Shown here: positions 36,257 through 43,301 of the stretch, in pieces
Numbering within the stretch: position 1 is the stretch's first letter
How the letters are laid out: every line of letters begins with the position of its first letter
Assembly (NCBI RefSeq): GCF_012911015.1
Contig: NZ_WVVV01000005.1
Span: 262,608 to 326,607, forward strand
Origin: Chelativorans sp. ZYF759
Lineage (GTDB): Bacteria; Pseudomonadota; Alphaproteobacteria; Rhizobiales; Rhizobiaceae
Direction: 5' to 3'
Length of the DNA stretch: 64,000 nucleotides
Position numbers and translations under genes: made by a program
Notes under the pieces: model-generated
Databases searched by the model: none
Told to the model about the DNA's origin: nothing
What the model saw: only the letters and a program-made list of their open reading frames with translations

Positions 36257-36968
36257 TGGTTCCCTCGGACGAGGTCACCCAAGCGCGCGCGCGCCGTTGC
36301 CCGCGTATCGCTCTTCGCAATGCCATATCGCCCCGCAGCCCCACCACCGACTGATACCGCCCGTGTGGCCGCGCGTGGCCGAAGGCGTGGCCCTCCACGC
36401 GCGGCGGACGTTGTCTCGGACTCCGCCCGGGTTCATATATCAGTATGGCGAGCATCGCCTCGCGGGCCCGACAGCTTACACCACATGGTCCGATTCAGAC
36501 GAAGCCCCAGCGGCTGGGCGGTTGCGCGGATACAGACGATAGGGCGGACTGCATCGATTGCATCGTCTGCGGGCTGGATGCCGCCACGGTCGTTGCTTAC
36601 TAGGACAGCCATACTGACCCATCGGCCGAACCACCTCATGATGTTATGGGAATAAATACTCCATGCGGAGCCCCACATCGGGGCTCCCGCCCTCCCTCAT
36701 GGGTCCATGGCGTTCCCGGGTCCCGTTCAAGACGAGAGCCTCGACCTGGGTGAGGCCTCTCAGCCTCGAAGGCCTTGGCTCCCCATCATCTGCCCAGCTC
36801 TGTCACGGCTCGCTGCGCTCGCGCGTGTCGAGGTTCTGCGGGGTGGCGCGGCCAGGTCGACCCCTAAGGCGCCGAGCGCGTACTGCTTCCTCGCCTGCCA
36901 GCATTACGAGGCAAAGTGGCAACAGCCCAGTCGGCCCGCTCTCGTCCGCCAAGGCTCCTCGCTGGAGT
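36257..36968. other. gene-poor stretch between modules B and C
   Basis: It holds a run of three GTGGCC words (36365, 36375, 36387) with the perfect stem CCGCGCGTGG/CCACGCGCGG (36369-36403), possibly a degenerate fourth module, and half of a GTATCGCT element at 36304. An 81-residue minus-strand frame (36433-36678) has no recognisable feature. Confidence 0.55.
36667..36687. terminator. hairpin GGAGCCCC/GGGGCTCC
   Basis: A perfect 8-bp stem with a 5-nt loop in the gene-free stretch, of the same GGGCTCC composition as the core of element a at 32638. It is probably a terminator for a transcript of the module region. Confidence 0.45.
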
Positions 36969-37283
36969 GTTCTTCTACCATTCCAACTGTCCAGTCCAGT
37001 CGGTAGCACCGCCCTGTCCAGTGGAGACCCCCTTCAGGGGTCCCACTGGACAGGGGGCGCCGAGGATGCTCCGCTCGTCATTGTATAGGCGATTGGACAA
37101 GTGACTGGACTCCGCACAACTCCGGGCTTCTATGCCTACTTGTCCAGTCACTGTCCTTCGACTGGACACGTCCATTGGACAGGGGTGCCGGGAGGCCATA
37201 AAAGGGGCAGTCCAGTCGCCAGTCCAGCGGTAAACCGTCCAGCGCTGGACTCCGCAGAACTCCGGGCTTCTGCTAACCGGTCT
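36969..37283 (-). repeat. word-repeat module C (word TGGAC/GTCCA), inverted
   Basis: A third module on the opposite strand. The head TAGCAGAAGCCCGGAGTT reads on the minus strand (37258-37275) and a weaker tail GTAGAAGA is near 36975. On the plus strand GTCCA occurs eight times and TGGAC six times in 262 bp. Helices: TGTCCAGTC/GACTGGACA (37141-37168); GTGACTGGAC/GTCCAGTCAC (37101-37151), enclosing the internal AGAAGCCCGG element; GTCCAGTGG+GACCCC with GGGGTC+CCACTGGAC (37016-37051); and the palindrome GTCCAGCGCTGGAC (37237-37250). Confidence 0.85.
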
Positions 37284-37421
37284 CTCCTGAGGAATCGAGC
37301 AGCAACTCCTCGGCTTTCAGCTTGCCCGCCTCCGTGAGGGAGAGCGAGTGGTCGGCTGGGCGAGCAGTCCCCTCAGCCTCAAAGCCCGAGCAGCACTGAC
37401 CGCCTGCCCGGCCTGCTAGGC

Positions 37422-37859
37422 TCAGCGCCCCCTCGGACGAGGCTTCGCGCCGACGATGCGCTTGAGGGTGTCGTAGCCGGGTCCATGACCAGATATCGAG
37501 CGGTCGACGCCATCATCCGTGTTGGCCTTGCAGGTGCCATGCTTCGCCCAATACCGCGATGATACCTCGGCCATGCTCTTTGCCTTCGCAGGCTCCAGGC
37601 GCTTGCCATCGGCAGAAGCCCGAAGAGTAGTCAGGCTGGATGCTTCAGCCATCGAGCCCGAGGTGTCGAGCTTCGTGTAAGCAGCCATGATTGCCTCGAG
37701 GCGCGCTTCGCGCTGGGCAGGTGTGGCGTCCTCTGGGAGGTCGGTCATGAATGCCGCCGTCGCTTCGAGATAAGCCTCCACCGCGCTTTCCGGGAAGACG
37801 GCGACCGGGCCGCTAGTGGCATAGCCGGTGATTGCAATTCGTGGTTCGTCGGTCTGCAT
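37422..37859 (-). CDS. hypothetical island protein
   Basis: A 145-residue protein starting MQTDEPRIAITGYATSGPVA after an AAAGGAA ribosome site; an upstream in-frame extension is rejected. Residues about 30-70 are acidic and helical; the C-terminus is basic (KRIVGAKPRPRGR). No family is recognised. It lies downstream of module C and may share its neighbourhood promoter. Confidence 0.6.
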   Translation of the reverse strand: MQTDEPRIAITGYATSGPVAVFPESAVEAYLEATAAFMTDLPEDATPAQREARLEAIMAAYTKLDTSGSMAEASSLTTLRASADGKRLEPAKAKSMAEVSSRYWAKHGTCKANTDDGVDRSISGHGPGYDTLKRIVGAKPRPRGR

Positions 37860-38079
37860 GATGCTGTTCCTTTCGTGGTGTTGATAGGGCGTGGCCGGAA
37901 CCGCTCTGAGAGAGGACGGGCGATTCCGGCCACAAGGAGACGCGTCGATGTTCCCTGCCGACCCGCCTGCTATTCTTTCCCGGCCAGACGGAGGGAGGAC
38001 ACGACTCCATCCGGCCGGGAGGTACACGCGCGCATCTGGGGCTGGGTAAGATGTGGCCCGTCGAGCGCTGCGCTGTGAC

Positions 38080-38107
38080 GGCCGGTCAGCTTCTGGCCTG
38101 ACCGGCC
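38080..38107. terminator. perfect 10-bp hairpin downstream of the coiled-coil gene
   Basis: GGCCGGTCAG pairs with CTGACCGGCC around an 8-nt loop, 49 bp beyond the stop at 38156 on the minus strand. A CTCGCGAGGAATA sequence nearby resembles the module heads. Confidence 0.55.
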
Positions 38108-38155
38108 AACGTCCTCGCGAGACGATACCAACTCATCTACGCCTCGCGAGGAATA

Positions 38156-39238
38156 CTAATGTCCGGTGATCATCTGCCGCCCGCCGCCGCCGCTGACCTC
38201 GGTCTCCTGCGCCCGCGCTTCGCGGAGCAGCGCAACGTCAACTCGTAGGCCCAGCACTGCGTCGGCGGGCAGCGCTCGCCACGTGACGTCCTCGCCAGAG
38301 TCGATGGCCTGCCAGACGGCTTCGGCTTCGAGGCGCTCGACATCGGCAATCTGTCGGTCGAGAGCGCGGACCAGCTTGCGGCGCTCAAGCGCGTCGATGC
38401 CGTCAGTGGTGTCGTAGGCCTCGTCGATGTTGGCCTCGAGGGTCTCGATCAACTTTTCCTTGAACAACCAGGCCGTCAGCGCGGCCGCGTCGACCACGCT
38501 GGGCGTGATGTCGGTGATGCCGTTCAGACGCTTCTTCGGCCAGCTGATGCCAACGCTCGGCGGATGGATGTGGCCTTCACCATGATCGATGAAGGGTTCG
38601 CCCGCGCCCGAGACGGTCGGGGCGCCGCGCCTGGCGAGGGCCTCGACTTCGCTTCGTACCTTGGCCTTAACCTCTTCGGCCGAGAGCGGCGCATGCTGCG
38701 CCTCCTTCTTATCCTCGCGCAGGCGCAGGGCGTCGGAGCGATACTTCGCGACGAGGGCCGCGCAGCCGCCCGTGGCGGGCAGCTTCAGCTCGGGCCTGGC
38801 ATCGACCAGCGTTCCCGCAGGATGACCGTTGACGAAGCGCTTCGCTTCCGCCTGCAGGTCGCGCGTGGCATGGAGCTGGCGGATGATTTCGCTCTGCGCC
38901 TGCATCGCACGCTCATGGCTACGCCGTGCGCGCGGCAGAGCTTCCTCGGCTGAGGCCAGCGAGGCCTTGGTTGCCGCGCTCACCTCCTTACGTGTGGCCC
39001 GCTCCTCGGCCGCAGCCTCCTTGAGACTTTCGACGAGGGCACGCGCATCGAGGTACCGAGCTTCCGCCTTGGTTGTGGCGTGGTGGGCTCCCTCGGAAAG
39101 GTCGGCGAGTTCATCGGCCCGCTGCGCGAGCCAGCCGAGTCGGCGCTGAGCCGCTTCGGGCAAGGATGCAATCCGGTCCTTGGGCCGGGTGGTGGTTGGT
39201 GCCGCGTCAGGCGCAGCGGCTGTCTTGAGTCCGAACAT
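38156..39238 (-). CDS. hypothetical coiled-coil protein
   Basis: A 360-residue protein. Residues about 25-165 are charged, alanine-rich and predicted coiled coil (AAQRRLGWLAQRADELADLS; AAAEERATRKEVSAATKASL). The C-terminal half has mixed composition (GEPFIDHGEGHIHPPSVGIS) and more helices (ALERRKLVRALDRQIADVERL). No family is recognised. It starts 11 bp after the stop of the upstream gene, so the two are likely co-transcribed. Confidence 0.65.
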   Translation of the reverse strand: MFGLKTAAAPDAAPTTTRPKDRIASLPEAAQRRLGWLAQRADELADLSEGAHHATTKAEARYLDARALVESLKEAAAEERATRKEVSAATKASLASAEEALPRARRSHERAMQAQSEIIRQLHATRDLQAEAKRFVNGHPAGTLVDARPELKLPATGGCAALVAKYRSDALRLREDKKEAQHAPLSAEEVKAKVRSEVEALARRGAPTVSGAGEPFIDHGEGHIHPPSVGISWPKKRLNGITDITPSVVDAAALTAWLFKEKLIETLEANIDEAYDTTDGIDALERRKLVRALDRQIADVERLEAEAVWQAIDSGEDVTWRALPADAVLGLRVDVALLREARAQETEVSGGGGRQMITGH

Positions 39239-39249
39239 GATTCAGTACC

Positions 39250-40026
39250 TCACTTGCAATGTTGCGTTGTGCGACCGCAGCCGCGCTGTCTTCCAGTGCT
39301 CGCATTAGGACTTATGTTGCTGGCGCTTGTGTAGTCTCCCGGTGGTGAAGCGACTTCCTCGTTCGAGTCGCTCCCGGCCACCAGGCGCTCGACCTCTAGC
39401 GTCCGCTCCCATTCTGGGCGCTGGCGCCAATCGATGATGGTTCGCGGCCACACGCCGATCAGGTCCGCCAGCTGCCTTATTGAGAGCGGCCGACCGACCA
39501 CCTCGGCCTCGGCCGTCAGTCGTGCGGCGGCACGGAATTCCTCGTGGAGGACGACGCCATGAATCTCTCGGATGGCATGGGCGGTGAGCCCGCGCTTGCC
39601 CACCAGGCCGAGGGCGCTCAGTATCGCGAACCACTCCTCGTAGCTCAGAGCCCGATCAGCCACCGCGTGCAGATGGCCAAGCAGGGCCAGCCGCTCCTGA
39701 CGTCCCCAGCGGCCTGGCTCGACCAACAGCCATACGTCGACCTCAGCCGCAGCGACCTTGGCACGGCGGAGAGCCCAGGCGGTGCGGAGCGCGCTGTGGA
39801 TGTAGGCGGGCAGCGACTGCTTTATGCGGGTCAGGTGATCGACCGCCCGGCCGATGGTGAGGAGGTGATCTGCGCGACGGTGTTCGCGGTTCAGCTGGAG
39901 GGCCTGTTCGGCTTCGAGGACGGCCTGCTCCATGAGGCCAGGGTCCTCGCGCCACGCGGCTGGCGGGCGTAGCGCGCCAGGATGGGGTCGGCCGCGTGCG
40001 TGGGATTCATGTGTCGTGTGCTCCAT
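39250..40026 (-). CDS. hypothetical protein with a helix-turn-helix
   Basis: A 258-residue protein. Residues about 185-215 (RPLSIRQLADLIGVWPRTII DWRQRP) look like a helix-turn-helix. The rest is helical, with many arginines in the first 90 residues. The start at 40026 lacks a clear ribosome site; ATG 39933 is a plausible shorter start. It may be a site-specific DNA-binding protein of the island, and is therefore a candidate reader of the word repeats. That is inference only. Confidence 0.55.
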   Translation of the reverse strand: MEHTTHESHARGRPHPGALRPPAAWREDPGLMEQAVLEAEQALQLNREHRRADHLLTIGRAVDHLTRIKQSLPAYIHSALRTAWALRRAKVAAAEVDVWLLVEPGRWGRQERLALLGHLHAVADRALSYEEWFAILSALGLVGKRGLTAHAIREIHGVVLHEEFRAAARLTAEAEVVGRPLSIRQLADLIGVWPRTIIDWRQRPEWERTLEVERLVAGSDSNEEVASPPGDYTSASNISPNASTGRQRGCGRTTQHCK

Positions 40027-40133
40027 ACGGAGGAGTCACGCTTACCCCCGAGGTTGATTCCACCGGCATCATTCCTCGGGCTGGAAGGAATGGTTCGAGG
40101 ATTCGCGAATCGTCGGCCGGTGTCAGCGAGAAG

Positions 40134-40245
40134 TGGGTCCATGGCTGAATCGGCCGAAATAGCCACCGCGATTACAGGGGGTTACAAGGCGGAAACGCAC
40201 GTATCGCTCTGAACTGGCGTCCCTGTAGGGTCAAGATAGCGATAC
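40134..40245. repeat. 110-bp island repeat, copy c, with hairpin element
   Basis: It begins GGTCCATGGCTGAATCGGCC as in copy b. The hairpin arms GTATCGCT (40201) and AGCGATAC (40238) flank CCCTGTAGGG. It lies between two minus-strand genes, six bases from the stop of the upstream gene. Confidence 0.75.
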
Positions 40246-40251
40246 CGGCCG

Positions 40252-41133
40252 CTAGAGCCGGGTAGGGGCCGGAGAACCGGCATTCTCAGGCAGCAACTCG
40301 AGGACCGCCAGTGCCTCATCGCCAGCATCGTCGACAAGGATGTCGACCACGTCGAGCAGCGCCTGCTTGGTGTCAATCCGTGCGGCCCATTCCCAATGGT
40401 CGCCATCACCTATGCGGCGCTGGAGAATCCAGAATCCTCCATCCTCCACGATGCACCACTGGCGGCTCAGCCGGACGACCATGATTTCCTCGGTGTTGAC
40501 CTCGGGGAGTTCGGTCTCCTCCTCCTCTTCATCCTCGGTCACACGCTCTTCCAGAATCTCCAGCATCCCGTCGAGTGCGCGGCGCATGTCTTCCGTGCAG
40601 TCATCCAACTGGTGAGCGGCGAGAACGAGCGGCCGGACGTCGCCCGTCGCCATGGCCATCGCAACCATCTTCGCTTCATACAATCCGGGCCTATCCATCG
40701 ACAGCCCGGCCGCTTCCATCCAGGCGGGTCCGATGACCCACTTCTTGTGCGCAGCATGCCATGACGGCCGGTCCATCCCCTTGTCGAAGACCCACGCAAT
40801 CGCACGGGGCGTCTGGTACTCCTTGCCCTTCAGGCTTGGACCGTCCATCCTGACGAGGACCCCGTCAGTGAGCTTGATGTGCTGCGCGTCAAGCTTCTCC
40901 CAGCGAAGCGGCTGCGGAGGCGGTACGGGCGTCGGGCCCAATCTGGCCACCAGCACGTCCAGGGTCTCCTCGGGGTTGGGAACGGCAATGGAGCGAATCG
41001 CGCTCGGGCCGGTACTGCGGGACGTGGAGACGCGGGTGCTCGCGGCGCGACAGGCACCGCTGCAGAAGCGAGTGTCCCTGCGCTTCGCCTGAAACGTCTT
41101 ACCGCAGTTCATGCATGCTCTATCGACCGCCAT
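40252..41133 (-). CDS. hypothetical protein with N-terminal zinc ribbon
   Basis: A 293-residue protein. Residues 7-29 read CMNCGKTFQAKRRDTRFCSG then ACR, a CxxC...CxxxC zinc ribbon typical of nucleic-acid-binding proteins. The remainder contains an acidic run (residues about 200-215, DEEEEETELPE) and a tryptophan-rich C-terminal part (WCIVEDGGFWILQRR). GAGG is upstream of the start and an island GTTAACC motif lies 26 bp before it. No family is recognised. Confidence 0.6.
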   Translation of the reverse strand: MAVDRACMNCGKTFQAKRRDTRFCSGACRAASTRVSTSRSTGPSAIRSIAVPNPEETLDVLVARLGPTPVPPPQPLRWEKLDAQHIKLTDGVLVRMDGPSLKGKEYQTPRAIAWVFDKGMDRPSWHAAHKKWVIGPAWMEAAGLSMDRPGLYEAKMVAMAMATGDVRPLVLAAHQLDDCTEDMRRALDGMLEILEERVTEDEEEEETELPEVNTEEIMVVRLSRQWCIVEDGGFWILQRRIGDGDHWEWAARIDTKQALLDVVDILVDDAGDEALAVLELLPENAGSPAPTRL

Positions 41134-41158
41134 TCCACACCTCGCTTTCAGCTCAAGC

Positions 41159-41167
41159 GTTAACCCA
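41159..41167. promoter_or_regulatory. island promoter motif, copy 3
   Basis: GTTAACCCA, 26 bp upstream of the zinc-ribbon gene on the minus strand. Confidence 0.4.
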
Positions 41168-41212
41168 TAGTTACCTAATGATTGCCAGTCCCGAAGAAGA
41201 GGGTATGTGGCG

Positions 41213-41311
41213 TATTCGGCCGAATAAGCCCCAGCGATTACAGGGGGTTACGAGGCGGAAACGCACGTATCGCTATGGAGTGGCGTCCCTGTAGGGGTCG
41301 GAGAGCGATAC
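41213..41311. repeat. 110-bp island repeat, copy d, with hairpin element
   Basis: It starts at the perfect palindrome TATTCGGCCGAATA (41213-41226) and ends with arms GTATCGCT (41267) and AGCGATAC (41304). It is closest to copy b in the inner part (GGCGTCCCTGTAGGGGTCGG). It lies downstream of the HNH gene. Confidence 0.75.
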
Positions 41312-41401
41312 TGGACGAGAAGGGCGGAGTTGCGGGGCCTGTGGGCGCGACCGCGACGTCGGGTGGACGGTGGTGGGCGACATGGTACATGTGGACTGTC
41401 G

Positions 41402-42247
41402 CTACGCCTCGACCGTCTCCTCGCTCGCAGTGGCCGGGCGCACCACCTGCCTGCGCGGACGTGGCATCGGAGGGATATCGACCTCGCCCGATGGATTGGC
41501 ATAGGCGACCTTCTCCCAGCAGGGGACCTTGTAGCGGCGCGGGACGTTGTCGGTGTGGTCAGCCCAGACCGCCATGCCTCGGGCGATGCACTCGACCATC
41601 TCTACGGGCGTCAAGTTGAGCCTGTTGCCTTTGGATTGGTTCTCCGGGCCGGGTAGGTGGCACAGGTTCTGAGGTACGTGGAGCCCGGCGATTGGCTTAC
41701 TCTTTAGCCCGATGATGTGGTCGACGTGATGGCTGGGCGGGCAGGAATCGTAGATGGCGACGATGGCTGCGCGCTCGGCGTCGGTGAGCCATGGCGGGGT
41801 GCGGTGACGGTTGCGCCGCGCGTGCTGTTTGGCGAGGCCGGGGTTGGCCTTGCGCCATGCTGCGCCGTACTCGCGGAAGTATCCGGTCTCAGCAAGCTTG
41901 TGGATGCGGGCGTTATCGGCCTCGCGGTTCTCGGGGATGGCGAGGCGCGCTCGTGCACTGGCGTTCCGGGCCTCGCGCCATTCAGGGACGCTGGCGTTGC
42001 TGGCGTACCACTCGCGGACGCGGGCGTTCTCGGCCGCGCGGACTTCCGGGTCGGCGCAGCGCTTGCGGTCGCTCTCGCGCGCACACCCCATGCACTGCTG
42101 TCCCTTGCCCTTCCTCGTCACCCGCCACACCGACACGTGCCCATGCTTGCAAGTCCCTTCGGGATAGAAGAACGGCTCACCCGCCGCGACTGCCTCCAGC
42201 CGCGAGCCTGGTAGGCTCGGCCAATCATCAGGGTGCGGTGCTGCCAT
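41402..42247 (-). CDS. HNH endonuclease
   Basis: A 281-residue protein. Residues about 165-210 form an HNH nuclease: SHHVDHIIGLKSKPIAGLHV then PQNLCHL and ENQSKGNR, with the paired histidines, the central asparagine and the last conserved residues in place. The N-terminal 150 residues contain CKHGH and CMGCARESDRKRC, possible zinc knuckles, and a basic helical repeat (REWYASNASVPEWREARN). GGAGGTTCG precedes the start. Such HNH proteins occur in phages and islands as homing or packaging nucleases; a defence role is also possible. Confidence 0.8.
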   Translation of the reverse strand: MAAPHPDDWPSLPGSRLEAVAAGEPFFYPEGTCKHGHVSVWRVTRKGKGQQCMGCARESDRKRCADPEVRAAENARVREWYASNASVPEWREARNASARARLAIPENREADNARIHKLAETGYFREYGAAWRKANPGLAKQHARRNRHRTPPWLTDAERAAIVAIYDSCPPSHHVDHIIGLKSKPIAGLHVPQNLCHLPGPENQSKGNRLNLTPVEMVECIARGMAVWADHTDNVPRRYKVPCWEKVAYANPSGEVDIPPMPRPRRQVVRPATASEETVEA

Positions 42248-42346
42248 CGTCGAACCTCCTCATATGCCAGGGAGCCGACAAGGACTTGCCGTGCGGAGGT
42301 AGTCCACCGCCATCAACGAGGTGTGGTTAGCGCCCTCCTCGGTGTC

Positions 42347-42355
42347 GTTAACCCA
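42347..42355. promoter_or_regulatory. island promoter motif, copy 4
   Basis: GTTAACCCA in the divergent region between the HNH gene and the gene at 42433. Confidence 0.4.
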
Positions 42356-42432
42356 TTGTTCTAGAACGACTTCCAGCCTTCGAACCTTCAAGCGTGAGTG
42401 CAGCTCCCAACTCAACAGGGAGAACCACCACC

Positions 42433-42891
42433 ATGCTGAACACCATCCGCCTCATGCTGGGCCTCAAGCCGAAGGCGCCGCCCAGACCGTACATCCCCTC
42501 ACGCCCCAGGCATCGGGCCGAGGAGCCACAACCGCTCGCCCCAGAGGTTGAACTACATCGCCGCGTCCTCGCCCTCCCTATCCGGCCACGACAGGCATGG
42601 GAACGGTGGCTCGCGGGCAACGGCGTGGAGCCGAGCCTCGCCGTGTTCGAAGCGTGGCAGGCCGACCACCACCACCGGGCGAGAACGTTCCCCTGTCGCT
42701 TCACGCCCGCTGTCATCCCGCTGGATGCGCTACCAGACTTGACCCCGCGCGAGCAGACCTCTCTCGCGGCGTGGTGCATCCATCAGGGCTGCCCCATGGA
42801 TAGACATGCGTTGAGTGCGTGGCGGGCGGACGAGGCCATGACGCGACGACTGATGCATCTGCCAGCCAAGGCGCTCGGAGGTTCGAAATGA
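42433..42891 (+). CDS. hypothetical island protein
   Basis: A 152-residue basic, proline-rich protein starting MLNTIRLMLGLKPKAPPRPY after GGGAGA; a GTG 13 codons upstream is less likely. There is no known domain. It overlaps the next small gene by ATGA. Confidence 0.6.
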   Translation: MLNTIRLMLGLKPKAPPRPYIPSRPRHRAEEPQPLAPEVELHRRVLALPIRPRQAWERWLAGNGVEPSLAVFEAWQADHHHRARTFPCRFTPAVIPLDALPDLTPREQTSLAAWCIHQGCPMDRHALSAWRADEAMTRRLMHLPAKALGGSK

Positions 42892-43082
42892 GTATGGTGC
42901 GAACAATGAAGCGGGTGCTGGTCGGCCCCGATGTTGATCGAGAGTTCATGCGGAGGATTGGCAAGCTGACGCTGGACGAGCTTGAGGACTTCGATGAATT
43001 CAGCTGGCGGGCATTCCTGCCGCTCGGCCAAGATGCCCTCGATGCATGGGAAGAGTCCCGACAACCCACCATCGACGCCTAG
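42888..43082 (+). CDS. hypothetical small acidic protein
   Basis: A 64-residue protein (MSMVRTMKRVLVGPDVDREF onward) with helical acidic centre KLTLDELEDFDEFSW. It is coupled to the preceding gene by a 4-bp overlap, which supports it as real. The family is unknown. Confidence 0.6.
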   Translation: MSMVRTMKRVLVGPDVDREFMRRIGKLTLDELEDFDEFSWRAFLPLGQDALDAWEESRQPTIDA

Positions 43083-43207
43083 ACCGAGGATGGTGCATGG
43101 TGCGGCCGGGGAGGCGACTCCTCGGCCGTATCCGTTCGCGTATCGCGCCTGTGGCCGAGCAGGCCGGGCGGGTGCCCGAGGCGCGAGGTTCTGCTCGGCC
43201 ACAGCGC

Positions 43208-43264
43208 CAGTATCGCTGTTCGGTAGGCCGGAAGCGGTCGGTGTGCCACCTGAAGGCGATACTG
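43208..43264. repeat. GTATCGC/GCGATAC hairpin element e
   Basis: Arms CAGTATCGC and GCGATACTG flank a variable 39-bp interior. It sits between the stop at 43082 and the integrase stop at 43302 (convergent), consistent with a bidirectional terminator. Confidence 0.65.
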
Positions 43265-43301
43265 CCGCACACGGGCGCGACAGGCGGCAAGGAAGGGCTG
43301 C

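Noticed and set aside
35403..36455. A 350-residue minus-strand open frame crossing modules A and B, with matching peptides ALFYF and PGFCYSSRR in each module
   Set aside because: The two modules happen to be 390 bp apart, so the frame stays in phase. Module C is interrupted by a stop in the equivalent frame, the sequence is low-complexity, and the covarying hairpins explain the pattern better than coding.
35595..37250. CRISPR array as explanation of the short repeats
   Set aside because: Repeats are 5-8 bp, occur in both orientations and have no regular spacers; no cas genes are present.
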